A stretch of DNA of 64,000 nt from Gemmiger formicilis (GTDB lineage Bacteria > Bacillota > Clostridia > Oscillospirales > Ruminococcaceae), in contig NZ_JANGCG010000014.1 in NCBI RefSeq assembly GCF_024462815.1, positions 1-64,000 on the forward strand, read 5' to 3'. Below, piece by piece: positions 8,632 through 16,721 of the stretch. The position numbers and the translations under genes were made by a program. The notes beneath the pieces are model-generated. The model saw only the letters and a program-made list of their open reading frames with translations, was not told the DNA's origin and ran no database searches. The first letter of the stretch is position 1. The number at the start of each line of letters is the position of its first letter.

Positions 8632-9971
8632 GACAATTCGCTTTCTCCTGCGTTGCAGGGAAGTTCCGCAGCAAAGATAAACCATCCGTCCCTATATTCA
8701 AACGTGTAGGGACAGTGATTTTGTTCTAATATGCTGCCTATATTTTGCAGCCCGTATCCATGCAGCAACGGATTTTCCTTGCTTGTGGGAATTTGCCCGT
8801 TTGTGATTTGTACCGGCATTGCAGTGTTCCTGACGCAAAGAATCGCTTTGCAGGAGGAAACAGGCAGCAGCTTAAAGACAATGCTTTTATCGTTTTCAGC
8901 TTGCCGGGCAGCCTCAATAGCATTGTCCAAAAGGTTAGCCAATACCGTCACAAAATCCTTTTGCGACACAGAAAGCCCCGGAATGTCCGCAATCTGAAAA
9001 CGAATACAAACCCCCGCAGCTTTTGCCTGCGCGTACTTTTGATTCAGTACGGCATCCAGCACTGCTGTGCCGGTATAAACCACCGGTGCAGCAGATGGTG
9101 CTTGGGTAAGTTCGTTTAGATAATGCTGTGCCTCTGCCGCTTTTCCGTCATGCAAAAGCTCCTGCAATACAGCAAGATGATTTGTGTAATCGTGTGTAGC
9201 CTTTCGTTGCGCTTCGTATGCAGCTGAAAGCTGTGCCGCACTTTCTAAACGCAGTTCGGTTTCCTTTTGCAAAGCCAGAATTTCAGCTTGCTTTTGTTTT
9301 TCAGTTTGGATACGTATGGTTTGCCAAAGTAAAAGCATCTGAACAAAAACCAGGCTGCTGCCTATCCAGCCAACGAAGGCATTCGAGAGAGGATTTTCTG
9401 CATCGACACGCAAAAAGAAACGGTAAAATGCAAAAACAAGAGTCGGCACAGACAGCATACTTAACCAATAAAGCCATGGAAGGTTGACTGTCTTATTGCC
9501 GTTTCCTTTGTGCAATTTGGCCATCATATAAGTAGAAACTATCTCTATGCTTCTGGCCGACAAGCCCGTGAACACATATCCGATCGTTTCCGTTCTCAGT
9601 GCTGCAAGAGAGTCTCCGCTTACGGCAGAAAAAGCAAGCTGGGTTGCATAATCCATCATGCACAGAAAAGCATAGCTTGCCGCATCGTAAAATACGGCTT
9701 GCCAAATGGTACAGGAATATCCCCCGAAAATCAGCGGCAGTGCCGTTGCAAGAGGAATTAGGATGTTTTCCATTGTACCCATATGGGCGTTCAGCAGGTT
9801 GAGCAAAACTGCATTTCCAAGGGTGGTCAAACCAAACAGAAGATAAAATGATTTTCCCGAGACTCTCCTTGCCAGAAAGATATCGCAAAAGGATACAATA
9901 ACAGTCGTAGATAGAATTTGAAATGCGCTGTCAATCAACAAATTTTCTAAATGTAAAAGTGCAGCTGCCAT
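8628..9971 (-). CDS. agrC: AgrC-type sensor histidine kinase
   Basis: 447 residues from the ATG at 9971, which has GGGAGG upstream and overlaps the stop of the regulator gene by one base. The N-terminal half (about 1-215) has six or so membrane spans, the peptide-sensing part of HPK10 kinases. A coiled-coil linker leads to the phosphoacceptor region HDYTNHL, the N box LANLLDNAIEAA and a GHKL-type ATPase end with GYGLQNI. It should detect the AgrD-derived signal and phosphorylate the LytTR regulator encoded immediately upstream. Its stop overlaps the agrB start. Confidence 0.92.
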   Translation of the reverse strand: MAAALLHLENLLIDSAFQILSTTVIVSFCDIFLARRVSGKSFYLLFGLTTLGNAVLLNLLNAHMGTMENILIPLATALPLIFGGYSCTIWQAVFYDAASYAFLCMMDYATQLAFSAVSGDSLAALRTETIGYVFTGLSARSIEIVSTYMMAKLHKGNGNKTVNLPWLYWLSMLSVPTLVFAFYRFFLRVDAENPLSNAFVGWIGSSLVFVQMLLLWQTIRIQTEKQKQAEILALQKETELRLESAAQLSAAYEAQRKATHDYTNHLAVLQELLHDGKAAEAQHYLNELTQAPSAAPVVYTGTAVLDAVLNQKYAQAKAAGVCIRFQIADIPGLSVSQKDFVTVLANLLDNAIEAARQAENDKSIVFKLLPVSSCKAILCVRNTAMPVQITNGQIPTSKENPLLHGYGLQNIGSILEQNHCPYTFEYRDGWFIFAAELPCNAGESELS

Positions 9972-10681
9972 TATTCCATTGCCTCCCACAGAAGATAGGA
10001 TTGTAAGATTTTTGCAAAGTTTATTCTGCTGCATGGCAAAAGATTTCCATCGGTCAGCAACGCTCCCGTGGTTTCCAGCTGCACGATATGACGCATATTT
10101 GCCAAGTAGCTTTTATGAACGCGTAAAAAACCCGCACTGCTCAACTGCGTTTCCAACTCCAAAATTTTGCCGCTGAAGGGCCATGTTTCTCTATCTTGAT
10201 TGCGTGTATGCGCGATAATGGTATGGTTCTGCACCTCAAAAAACAAAATATCCTCATACGGGACTTTTCGTCCCCCGGCATCCGTAGGGATCAAAAAGCT
10301 GCCCCGCGACCAAAAATGCTGCATGACATCGTCCATGCACGGAGAGAACGTTTGTTCTAGATCCTGTTTCAATAGATATTGAAACGCATGGACGGAGTAA
10401 CCATCAATTGCATATTGAATCAAGGCCGAAATATAAATGATAACAGCTTTCCGGTTCTTTTTGCGCAGTTCCCGTCCTAAATGGATGCCATCCAGGTCGG
10501 GCATATCTACATCCAAAAAGAGAATGTCGTACCCTTTTTCGGCATTTTGCAGCAGCCCGGTCGCGTTCGTATAGGTGTCTGCCAGAAATCCGATTTTTCG
10601 ACCGACGAAGTAATTTTCAACATACCGCCGTACTTTTTCTGCACAGATGGGTTCGTCATCACATATAGCAACTTTCAGCAT
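9971..10681 (-). CDS. agrA: AgrA-type LytTR response regulator
   Basis: 236 residues. An N-terminal receiver domain begins LKVAICDDEP with the acidic pocket, phosphoacceptor Asp in ILFLDVDMPDLDG and a late switch region. A LytTR DNA-binding domain fills the C-terminus (FFEVQNHTIIAHT, then GFLRVHKSYLANM). LytTR proteins bind spaced direct repeats, and such a pair lies before agrD. AAGGAG is 7 bases before the ATG. Being first in the operon rather than last makes the order agrA-agrC-agrB-agrD, unlike the staphylococcal B-D-C-A. A TTGACA at 10748-10743 may be the operon -35, with TACTTT 16 bases on. Confidence 0.93.
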   Translation of the reverse strand: MLKVAICDDEPICAEKVRRYVENYFVGRKIGFLADTYTNATGLLQNAEKGYDILFLDVDMPDLDGIHLGRELRKKNRKAVIIYISALIQYAIDGYSVHAFQYLLKQDLEQTFSPCMDDVMQHFWSRGSFLIPTDAGGRKVPYEDILFFEVQNHTIIAHTRNQDRETWPFSGKILELETQLSSAGFLRVHKSYLANMRHIVQLETTGALLTDGNLLPCSRINFAKILQSYLLWEAME

Positions 10682-10763
10682 AGATACTCCTTCTTTGCCT
10701 TTGGATTGCCTACTCTCTGTAAAGTAAGCATTGTATGTATTGTGTCAAACAGATTCAGCATAC

Positions 10764-10913
10764 CTAAGGAAACACCGCACATTTCCTGCCTTACTGCTTA
10801 AGCATCGTTACGCCGGATTTTCGCGCCAAGTGTCGCCACTATGCGGCGGTCGCGTTCCGAGAACACCCTCGCTTATTGTATCGGCACCTGGAATTGTGCG
10901 GTATTGCCCTAAA
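10764..10913 (-). mobile_element. MITE-like element, copy 1 (diverged)
   Basis: About 150 bases with imperfect terminal inverted repeats: CTAAGGAAACACCGCAC at the left and the complement of GGGCAATACCGCACAATTCC at the right. It matches the element at 42055-42235 over both ends (shared inner words include GTGCCGAT and GCTTAAGC) but in reverse orientation. TA flanks both sides, as in targets of Tc1/mariner-IS630 transposases. No transposase is encoded; it lies between an ECF sigma gene and the agr operon. Confidence 0.72.
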
Positions 10914-10973
10914 ATTATACCATATAAGTCTATCGTTATCCAAGATAGATAGAGAAAAAAGGATCCCCAATAG

Positions 10974-11513
10974 TTAAGTATCGAACGACCTAAGTAAAAT
11001 GGCGCGTGCTCGATGTATGCGGGTTTTAACATTTGCTGCATTCGAATTTGTGATTTGCGCGATCTCACGGATAGAGTAACCCTTTACGCGCAGGACTAAG
11101 GTTCGGCGGTAAATTGAAGGCATATCGGAAAGAATGCTGACTGCTTTGTTTAACTGCAGATTTGTCAATGCGATTTCCTCCGGGTCCTTAAAATTGTCAA
11201 GATTTTCAGATAACTTTTCATAGTCAGGCAGAACGCCTCGTCGGCGCTCCCATTTTCGAAGAAAATCAATGGTTCTCTCACGAGTCAGGATATACAAATA
11301 GGATTGGAGCGATTTTTCGTTGTCGATTCTTAGTGAATCGATTTCTTTCAGAAGCTGGACAAAGGTTTCGTGTACTGCATCCTCCGCAAGAGAGGAGTCC
11401 CGAATGATTGATGATGCGGTTCGCAGCATAAACCGATAATATTTGCGATATATGTATTCGAATTTGTTTTTGTTCTCATCGCTGTCGATTGCGGCAAGAT
11501 AGAAAACCAGCAC
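10974..11513 (-). CDS. ECF RNA polymerase sigma factor (first copy)
   Basis: 179 residues with sigma region 2 (FEYIYRKYYRFMLRTAS, then the DSSLAEDAVHETF element that melts the -10) and region 4 HTH (YSIREIAQITN, NVKTRIHRARAIL). The GTG start at 11513 is set by GGAGG 7 bases upstream. It is a paralogue of the sigma factor at 12822-13370: both share the AEDAVHETF signature and similar length. No anti-sigma gene follows; the gene ends near the MITE. A candidate ECF-type promoter lies upstream (11559-11586), suggesting self-regulation. Confidence 0.92.
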   Translation of the reverse strand: MLVFYLAAIDSDENKNKFEYIYRKYYRFMLRTASSIIRDSSLAEDAVHETFVQLLKEIDSLRIDNEKSLQSYLYILTRERTIDFLRKWERRRGVLPDYEKLSENLDNFKDPEEIALTNLQLNKAVSILSDMPSIYRRTLVLRVKGYSIREIAQITNSNAANVKTRIHRARAILLRSFDT

Positions 11514-11558
11514 GAATTTTCCTCCTGTGAATAATCATTTTTCTTGAAGTATACTGTA

Positions 11559-11586
11559 ATCCGTTTGCAATCGACATTTGGTTACA
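11559..11586 (-). promoter_or_regulatory. Candidate ECF-type promoter before sigma factor gene
   Basis: The minus strand reads TGTAACC (11586-11580), 16 bases, then CGGAT (11563-11559), about 45 bases before the GTG. A nearly identical arrangement stands before the secreted protein gene at 12048. The -35 with AAC and a CG-containing -10 are typical of ECF promoters. Confidence 0.5.
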
Positions 11587-11594
11587 GAATAAAC

Positions 11595-11627
11595 AAAAAA
11601 TCCTCGGCTGCAGGAGCCGAGGATTCC
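11595..11627 (-). terminator. Intrinsic terminator after small secreted protein gene
   Basis: A 12-bp stem (AATCCTCGGCT with its complement, loop GCAGG) followed on the minus strand by TTTTTT. It ends the leftward transcript of 11662-12048 and separates it from the ECF gene downstream. Confidence 0.88.
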
Positions 11628-11661
11628 AAGAGGTTCTTATTTTATGGTTATGATGGGAGAA

Positions 11662-12048
11662 TTAGCACTTCTTTTCAAAAGTAGTGTTGACAGTTTCGCT
11701 AGACCCATTACGCGTAACGGTTGCGATAGTTTCTAACTTGTAGGTCGTGCCAGATTTAATGTTGGCTGTACCAGAAAATTTTCCTTTTTGTCCATAATAG
11801 GTGGAAGAACAGCGGGAAATTTCAGAATATGCTCCAAGCCAATTCTTTTCATAAAGAACAAGCGTACATTCGATTTTGGTTGTTCCTTCAAGACAACTAA
11901 CCACACTTGCATAGCTGCCATCTCTGGCGGAAATGGCAGGTGTTATGGTTGCGACATTACGCCAACGTGCATCAGCAGCAAATGCGGCGGGGGCGAAAAG
12001 CATGAATGCTAGAATTGTAATGAAAATGGCACAAAGTTTTTTCTTCAT
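11662..12048 (-). CDS. Small secreted protein, family not recognised
   Basis: 128 residues from the ATG at 12048, preceded by AAAGGAGC; a longer frame lacks such a site. A strong signal peptide ends AAFAA. The ~105-residue mature part is beta-rich with GT/SG turns and four cysteines (SCLEG, IEC, SRCSS and a terminal KKC), which may form two disulfides outside the cell. It has its own ECF-like promoter and terminator and sits between the two sigma factor genes, so it is probably an ECF-controlled secreted product. Function unknown. Confidence 0.7.
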   Translation of the reverse strand: MKKKLCAIFITILAFMLFAPAAFAADARWRNVATITPAISARDGSYASVVSCLEGTTKIECTLVLYEKNWLGAYSEISRCSSTYYGQKGKFSGTANIKSGTTYKLETIATVTRNGSSETVNTTFEKKC

Positions 12049-12086
12049 TTCTTGCTCCTTTATTTTAGTGAACCTCTTGTAGATGT

Positions 12087-12113
12087 ATTCGTATGCGAGC
12101 ACAAAAGGTTACA
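12087..12113 (-). promoter_or_regulatory. Candidate ECF-type promoter before secreted protein gene
   Basis: The minus strand reads TGTAACC (12113-12107), 15 bases, then CGAAT (12091-12087), about 40 bases before the ATG at 12048. It matches the element before the first ECF sigma gene at both boxes. Confidence 0.5.
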
Positions 12114-12127
12114 AGAGCAGAAAAAAG

Positions 12128-12829
12128 TTATTCAACTTTTATCCCTTCGGAAATTTTAATAATCTCTGTCAAATCGAGATTTCCTCGGACCTGAAAAGAT
12201 AGTGCTCTGCTTTCCCAGAGCAGGGTGTTGGATTTGTCATTCATGATACCCCAAATGGCTTGAATACCGTTAAAACTTATGGAGTAATACGTTGAAAACT
12301 CATTATCTAGAAATGTCTCTTGCTTATTCTCGATGGGCAGAACTATTATATCAAACCAGCTATTAGATGAATCACTAAACTGACCATAATAAAGGTCACT
12401 GCCTTCGTCAGGTACTTCAATTTGAGAAAATCCTTCGGGAATATATGATGGCGTAATATGAAATGCGGTGACAGGAGATTCTTCATTTACATATATAATC
12501 GATACAAACTTATCGTGCCACTCAATAAGCGTTGTGATAACAGCCTCGCGCACGGCTTTGACGGGGAGCATGGTACATGAAAAAATGGAAATGGCAGCAG
12601 TAAGTGTGATGAAGAAACGTTTGACATTCAAAAGTCGCTTCTCCCGCTCGGCCTTACGCTTTGTGTCACGAACAAGGGCTTCCATTTTTCGCTGGAATTT
12701 TTCTGAGGGCTGGAAGTCTTCGTTCATCTCTTCCAAACTCGGCATCCGCGCAAGTTCTCGATCCTGTGCCTCGGTTACGATCATTGCGATAAGAGCGTCT
12801 GGGGAAATACGGATTTTGTCATCATTCAT
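12128..12829 (-). CDS. DUF4367-type membrane protein, probable anti-sigma factor
   Basis: 233 residues starting at the ATG at 12829, 9 bases after GGAGG and inside the sigma factor gene. The cytoplasmic N-terminus (about 85 residues, helical, charged) precedes a single membrane span (FFITLTAAISIFSCTML). The extracytoplasmic C-terminus has the DUF4367 pattern (YIPEGF, then Y-rich strands, and a final hydrophobic strand). Proteins of this layout encoded directly after an ECF gene usually bind and hold the sigma factor at the membrane. The overlap with the ECF gene supports a stoichiometric pair. Confidence 0.75.
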   Translation of the reverse strand: MNDDKIRISPDALIAMIVTEAQDRELARMPSLEEMNEDFQPSEKFQRKMEALVRDTKRKAEREKRLLNVKRFFITLTAAISIFSCTMLPVKAVREAVITTLIEWHDKFVSIIYVNEESPVTAFHITPSYIPEGFSQIEVPDEGSDLYYGQFSDSSNSWFDIIVLPIENKQETFLDNEFSTYYSISFNGIQAIWGIMNDKSNTLLWESRALSFQVRGNLDLTEIIKISEGIKVE

Positions 12830-13370
12830 TACCATTTTCCTCCAATCCGGTCAGAATGATTTTACGCGCTCTGTGCAGACGAACTTTTACATTTCCGGGA
12901 GAAATGTTGAGAAAATCGGCAATCTCGCTGACCTTGTAGCCCTGAACTTTTAGAAGAAGCGGTGTCTTGTATTTCTCGTCCATGGACTGAACAAGCAAAA
13001 GCATATTTTCATAGTCGATTTTATCGAGTACAATGGTTTCCACATTTACATCTGACTTTGAAAGATCGAGATCTTCGATTTCGGTATCAGATTTCTTTTG
13101 GCGGGTACACTTGCGAACCATATCAACAGCTTTGTGATGGGTCAGAACTCTTAGAAATTGCGATAGTTCCTTTTCATTGTTGGCGCGTATACTATCTATA
13201 ATCCGTATTATATCCAAAAAGGTTTCATGGACAGCATCTTCTGCCAAATAAGAATCTTGCAGGACACCTTTGGCAGTATAGAACATGAGCCCACGATATT
13301 TTGTGTAGATATGTTCAAATTTACTTATCTGATCTTCGGTATCCAGCAGAGAAATATATAGTGCAAGCAT
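12822..13370 (-). CDS. ECF RNA polymerase sigma factor (second copy)
   Basis: 182 residues; ATG at 13370 follows GAAGGAATATTG. Region 2 shows FEHIYTKYRGLMFYTA and DSYLAEDAVHETFLD; region 4 shows YKVSEIADFLNISPGNVKVRLHR written in two parts as KVSEIADFLN and GNVKVRLHRARK. It overlaps the DUF4367 gene and follows the XRE regulator by 24 bases, so XRE, sigma and anti-sigma likely form one transcript. It is a paralogue of the sigma factor at 10974-11513. Confidence 0.93.
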   Translation of the reverse strand: MLALYISLLDTEDQISKFEHIYTKYRGLMFYTAKGVLQDSYLAEDAVHETFLDIIRIIDSIRANNEKELSQFLRVLTHHKAVDMVRKCTRQKKSDTEIEDLDLSKSDVNVETIVLDKIDYENMLLLVQSMDEKYKTPLLLKVQGYKVSEIADFLNISPGNVKVRLHRARKIILTGLEENGNE

Positions 13371-13394
13371 CAATATTCCTTCTATAAAATGGGT

Positions 13395-13739
13395 TTATTC
13401 ACTAAACGGAGTTGACTGTTGGAGAAACCAAGAAATAAAGCTCATCAAAAACTGTTGCTGTTGCGGAGTACAACTGTTGAGTTGACTGGCAAGCTCCTGA
13501 GAGAAGAAACTGGTAGAAGCGCTGGGTGCAGTGGATGGCAGTAAAGAATAAATAGGGCATTCCAGTGCGGCAGATAGTCTATATAAAAATTCGAGAGATG
13601 GACAAACTTGCCCGCGCTCAATACGGCTGATATATAGTGCAGATGTTTCGACATTTGCGGCTAGGGACTCCTGAGTCAAGTGCTTTTCTTTACGCCGACG
13701 GCGGATGTTTTGGCCGATGGAAATATAAATATCTTGCAT
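13395..13739 (-). CDS. XRE-family transcriptional regulator
   Basis: 114 residues; the ATG at 13739 has GAGGTGAT upstream, and the GTG nine bases earlier lies in that site. The N-terminal HTH_3 domain is complete (IGQNIRRRRKEKHLTQ, then ALYISRIERGQVCPS). The C-terminal ~45 residues are Ser/Thr/Gln-rich, with no known domain. It is the first gene of the leftward ECF cluster and may control it. Confidence 0.85.
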   Translation of the reverse strand: MQDIYISIGQNIRRRRKEKHLTQESLAANVETSALYISRIERGQVCPSLEFLYRLSAALECPIYSLLPSTAPSASTSFFSQELASQLNSCTPQQQQFLMSFISWFLQQSTPFSE

Positions 13740-13930
13740 AATAATCACCTCAAAATAAGGGTATCAGTTTCGAACGCAATATTTGAGGGCTAAATAGTGC
13801 TATAAATAGACCCGTGAGTGTTTATTATGGGCTTTTTTTATACAAAATAGGTCGTGAAAGAAACTTCATAGGGATAGAAATACAAGAAAAGAACTTGTAA
13901 CCATTTCAAAACAGAAACCGTACATCTAGT

Positions 13931-13979
13931 AAAGAAAACAGGTCATGCGTTTATAGCAAACGCATGACCTGTTTTCTTT
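13931..13979. terminator. Perfect 22-bp hairpin, bidirectional terminator
   Basis: The arms 13931-13952 and 13958-13979 are perfectly complementary over 22 bases with a 5-base loop. The arm ends are A-rich on one side and T-rich on the other (TTTTCTTT), so it can terminate in both directions. It separates the leftward cargo from the rightward helicase-integrase genes. A TGTAACC lies 30 bases upstream on the plus strand (13896-13902). Confidence 0.8.
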
Positions 13980-14017
13980 GGATATGAGCAGAGCAGAAAA
14001 ATTTCAGAAAATTTTAG

Positions 14018-14044
14018 GATTGTGCGGGGGTTTTTAGCACAATC
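14018..14044. promoter_or_regulatory. Inverted repeat, candidate operator
   Basis: GATTGTGC (14018-14025) and GCACAATC (14037-14044) are perfect 8-base inverted repeats 11 bases apart, 44 bases before the GTG of the HTH gene. The spacing suits a dimeric repressor such as that HTH protein. Inference. Confidence 0.4.
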
Positions 14045-14087
14045 GGTAGTAGGCTGAATATAGAGCCAGCAGGAAGGAGGTGACTGA

Positions 14088-14417
14088 GTGATAGATACTC
14101 CGGCACGCCGCCGTGAAATCATTGAAATTTTATATTTCGCAGATGATTATGTCAAAATACGACCCTTGGCAGTGCGGTTTGGAGTATCTTACGCGACAAT
14201 CCGAAATGATGTCGATGTATTATCACTGAGTTACCGCATATCGTCACAAACTGGGCCGAATGGTGGAATTAAGTTGGAAACTAAAAGAAAAAACCTTAGA
14301 TTCCTTGACCCGGATGAAACGGCGGCGTTATTGAGAATTATGTATATAGTTCCAGAAGAAGAACGCGTTTACATACGGTCAATCCTTCGAGACTTGGCTC
14401 TGATCGATGATAAATAG
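14088..14417 (+). CDS. Small DeoR-type helix-turn-helix protein
   Basis: 109 residues with a GTG start set by AAGGAGGTGAC just upstream. It begins RRREIIEILYFADDYVKI and has the DeoR/HTH_11 pattern (LAVRFGVSYATIRNDVDVL). The rest is short, with no sugar-binding domain. Comparable short HTH proteins occur in Tn1549-like elements. It is followed by the candidate structured RNA and the helicase, and may regulate transfer or excision genes. Confidence 0.8.
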   Translation: MIDTPARRREIIEILYFADDYVKIRPLAVRFGVSYATIRNDVDVLSLSYRISSQTGPNGGIKLETKRKNLRFLDPDETAALLRIMYIVPEEERVYIRSILRDLALIDDK

Positions 14418-14451
14418 TCATCGTCTTGCACCTTGACAACCGAATACCCAG

Positions 14452-14638
14452 CATAACAGGTACGTTCCTTTCCCGGCAAGCCTCAGTGGGCGGTCTGGCA
14501 AACCAGAATTGCGGCGGGAAAGACCATAATGATACGCCAGCAGCCTCCCGCGTCAGAGGGGGTGACCGAGCCAGAGTTGTAAGCAGTAAGACTCCGGCGG
14601 AGTCAGTGAACGGGTGTGCCAACACCCTGCCTGTTATG
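14452..14638 (+). ncRNA. Candidate structured RNA, multi-hairpin domain
   Basis: A perfect 9-bp pairing CATAACAGG (14452-14460) with CCTGTTATG (14630-14638) closes a 187-base domain. Nested inside are CTTTCCCG/CGGGAAAG (14468-14475/14515-14522), TCTGG/CCAGA with a CAAA loop (14494-14507), GACTC/GAGTC (14590-14604) and GGGTGT/ACACCC with a GCCA loop (14612-14627). No convincing ORF with a ribosome binding site fills it. A TTGACA (14433-14438) lies upstream, and a further hairpin (14695-14712) and a terminator lie downstream. I do not recognise a known riboswitch or RNA family. Confidence 0.5.
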
Positions 14639-14716
14639 TTCCCGGTGTCAGGGGTGCGAGCGGCAAATGTGGCACACTTACTTAACTATCTACTTTTGCC
14701 GTTTAGGGCAAATCGT

Positions 14717-14755
14717 GGGCAGCAGGACCCCAAGCGCCTGCTGCCCATCATTTTG
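14717..14755 (+). terminator. Terminator-like hairpin before helicase gene
   Basis: GGGCAGCAGG (14717-14726) pairs with CCTGCTGCCC (14737-14746), followed by ATCATTTT. It lies 32 bases before the helicase ATG and could end the structured RNA or attenuate the helicase operon. Confidence 0.6.
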
Positions 14756-14786
14756 CTTTAAACGGGATGGAAAACAGGGGTGTAAA

Positions 14787-16706
14787 ATGCAAACCTATCC
14801 AACGGGCTATGCGGAATCCCACCGCATAGCCGAACAGATTTTCCGGGAGATTTTACCCCGGCACGGTATGGCGGTGCGCGAGGAACAAATCGCGCTTTGC
14901 CATGAAGTTTTAGATACTTTATATAATAAGGAAATTTCCCTGTGCGAAGCAGGCGTAGGAACTGGCAAAACGCTGGCCTACCTCGTGGCCTGTATCCTTT
15001 GGCAGATGCATCGCCCCGAACGGATGAAACTGCCCGTCGTTATCTCCACCTCCAGCGTCGCCTTGCAGGACGCTATCCTTACAGAGTATCTGCCCGACCT
15101 GTCCGCTATTTTGCTGGACGAGGGTATCATCACCGCACCCATCACAGCCGTTGTCCGTAAGGGCAAAGAGCGTTTTGTCTGCGATGCCCGCCTTGCCGAA
15201 AGAGCATCGCTGGTGCAGCCAAGCAGAAAACGGCAGAAGAACAGCCTGCACATTGCGGAAAATATTTTGGACATGGATCATATCCCAGAACTTTCTCGGT
15301 ATGACCGTTGCCGGATCTGTGTGCCGCAGTCCTGCCCGCGCGATTGCTTTATGCGCTTAGATTGCCGCTACCAGCAATATCTGCGGGATTCCATGAAACC
15401 CGACATCCAAATTTGCAATCACAATTATTTGCTGGCAGATGCATCGCACCGACTTGAAGATAGACCTCTGCTCCTGCGCAGCTATCAGGCACTGGTAGTG
15501 GACGAGGCGCACAAGCTGCCCGATGCCGCCCGCCAGATGTACACGGAAACACTATCCCAGCACAACATGGATGAATTGTGCCTTTTATTACAACAGGCGC
15601 ACTACAAGGATTTTGCCAGACAGATGCGGACGGCGTTCCTTACGCTGTCGTTCTCCTGCACGCAGGGACTTTCCAAGCTGCGAGGAAAAGCGAGCGAACC
15701 GTTCGTGCTTACGCCGTTCCGCCGCGCTGCGCTCATCGACTGTATAGCACTATTGCAAAATGCTGGCGGGTTGCCGGATGTGCCGCGATACCTGCTGAAC
15801 AGGCTGGGAGAAGCAGAAAGCCTCCTGCGCCTTTTTCTTTTGGAGGTGCCGACGCGCATCCTTTACATCGACTACGATGCCGATGGTCAGCCCACATTCT
15901 GCGCAGCCAGCAGCCGCGTACCGCAGTTGCTTCGCAGTGCACTGTGGAACATCCGCGAACCAGCAATTCTGACCTCTGGCACACTGGCAGCAGCCGGAGA
16001 TTTCAGCCACACGGAACAGCTTTTGGGGCTGGCGGCTTACCGACCTCTGCGTCATTTCCGCGCAGATTCTCCGTTTAACTACAAGAAAAAATGTCTGTTA
16101 TACTTTCCGCCGCGCGTAAAAACGAGAATGGACAACCGCAAAATGGCAGAAGAAATCGTCCGATTGGTGGATGCCTGCCACGGCCATGCTCTGGTGCTGT
16201 TCACGTCTTACCGCCAAATGGCCGAAGTCCGCGCGCTGACGGACGGTCAGTGGCAATACCCGACCTATCAGGCGTGGCGCAACGGCGGCAGGGTGATTCA
16301 ACAATTCAAAGAATCCGGCAACGGCGTACTGTTCGCGGCTGGCTCCTGCTGGGAGGGCATTGACTTTCCGGGCAATATGGTGTCACTGCTGATTATCGCA
16401 AAGCTGCCGTTCCCGATTCCCGACCCGGTCAGCGACTATGAGCGCCAGCAGTACCCGAACCTGCGCGACTACATAAATGCCGAAATCATCCCTGAAATGC
16501 AAAAGAAACTCCGTCAGGGCTTTGGCCGTGCCATCCGTACCGAGCAGGATTCCTGCGTGGTGGCGATTCTGGACGAGCGCGCGGGCATCGGCGGCAGGTA
16601 TCATGACGCCGCGCTGGCAGCGCTGCCGACCTGTCCGAACACCGAGAAAATTGAAGATGTGCAGCAATTCATCCGGGAGCAGAAGCGCCCGGATTACTTT
16701 TTGTGA
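14787..16706 (+). CDS. DinG/XPD-like superfamily 2 DNA helicase
   Basis: 639 residues from the ATG at 14787 (AGGGGTG upstream); a 57-residue longer frame runs through the terminator hairpin. Walker A is EAGVGTGKT, the DEAH box VVDEAHKLPDAA, and late motifs are AGSCWEGIDFPG and QGFGRAIR. An iron-sulfur cluster domain is suggested by Cys residues near FVCDAR, DRCRIC, QSCPRDC and RLDCRY, as in XPD/DinG. These unwind DNA 5'-3'. The ICE position suggests a job in plasmid-like replication or transfer. Followed 15 bases later by the resolvase-like genes. Confidence 0.9.
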   Translation: MQTYPTGYAESHRIAEQIFREILPRHGMAVREEQIALCHEVLDTLYNKEISLCEAGVGTGKTLAYLVACILWQMHRPERMKLPVVISTSSVALQDAILTEYLPDLSAILLDEGIITAPITAVVRKGKERFVCDARLAERASLVQPSRKRQKNSLHIAENILDMDHIPELSRYDRCRICVPQSCPRDCFMRLDCRYQQYLRDSMKPDIQICNHNYLLADASHRLEDRPLLLRSYQALVVDEAHKLPDAARQMYTETLSQHNMDELCLLLQQAHYKDFARQMRTAFLTLSFSCTQGLSKLRGKASEPFVLTPFRRAALIDCIALLQNAGGLPDVPRYLLNRLGEAESLLRLFLLEVPTRILYIDYDADGQPTFCAASSRVPQLLRSALWNIREPAILTSGTLAAAGDFSHTEQLLGLAAYRPLRHFRADSPFNYKKKCLLYFPPRVKTRMDNRKMAEEIVRLVDACHGHALVLFTSYRQMAEVRALTDGQWQYPTYQAWRNGGRVIQQFKESGNGVLFAAGSCWEGIDFPGNMVSLLIIAKLPFPIPDPVSDYERQQYPNLRDYINAEIIPEMQKKLRQGFGRAIRTEQDSCVVAILDERAGIGGRYHDAALAALPTCPNTEKIEDVQQFIREQKRPDYFL

Positions 16707-16721
16707 AAAGAGGAACCTGAG

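Noticed and set aside
10808..11068. 86-codon minus-strand frame
   Set aside because: Spans the MITE end and the ECF gene end in a wrong frame; no ribosome binding site.
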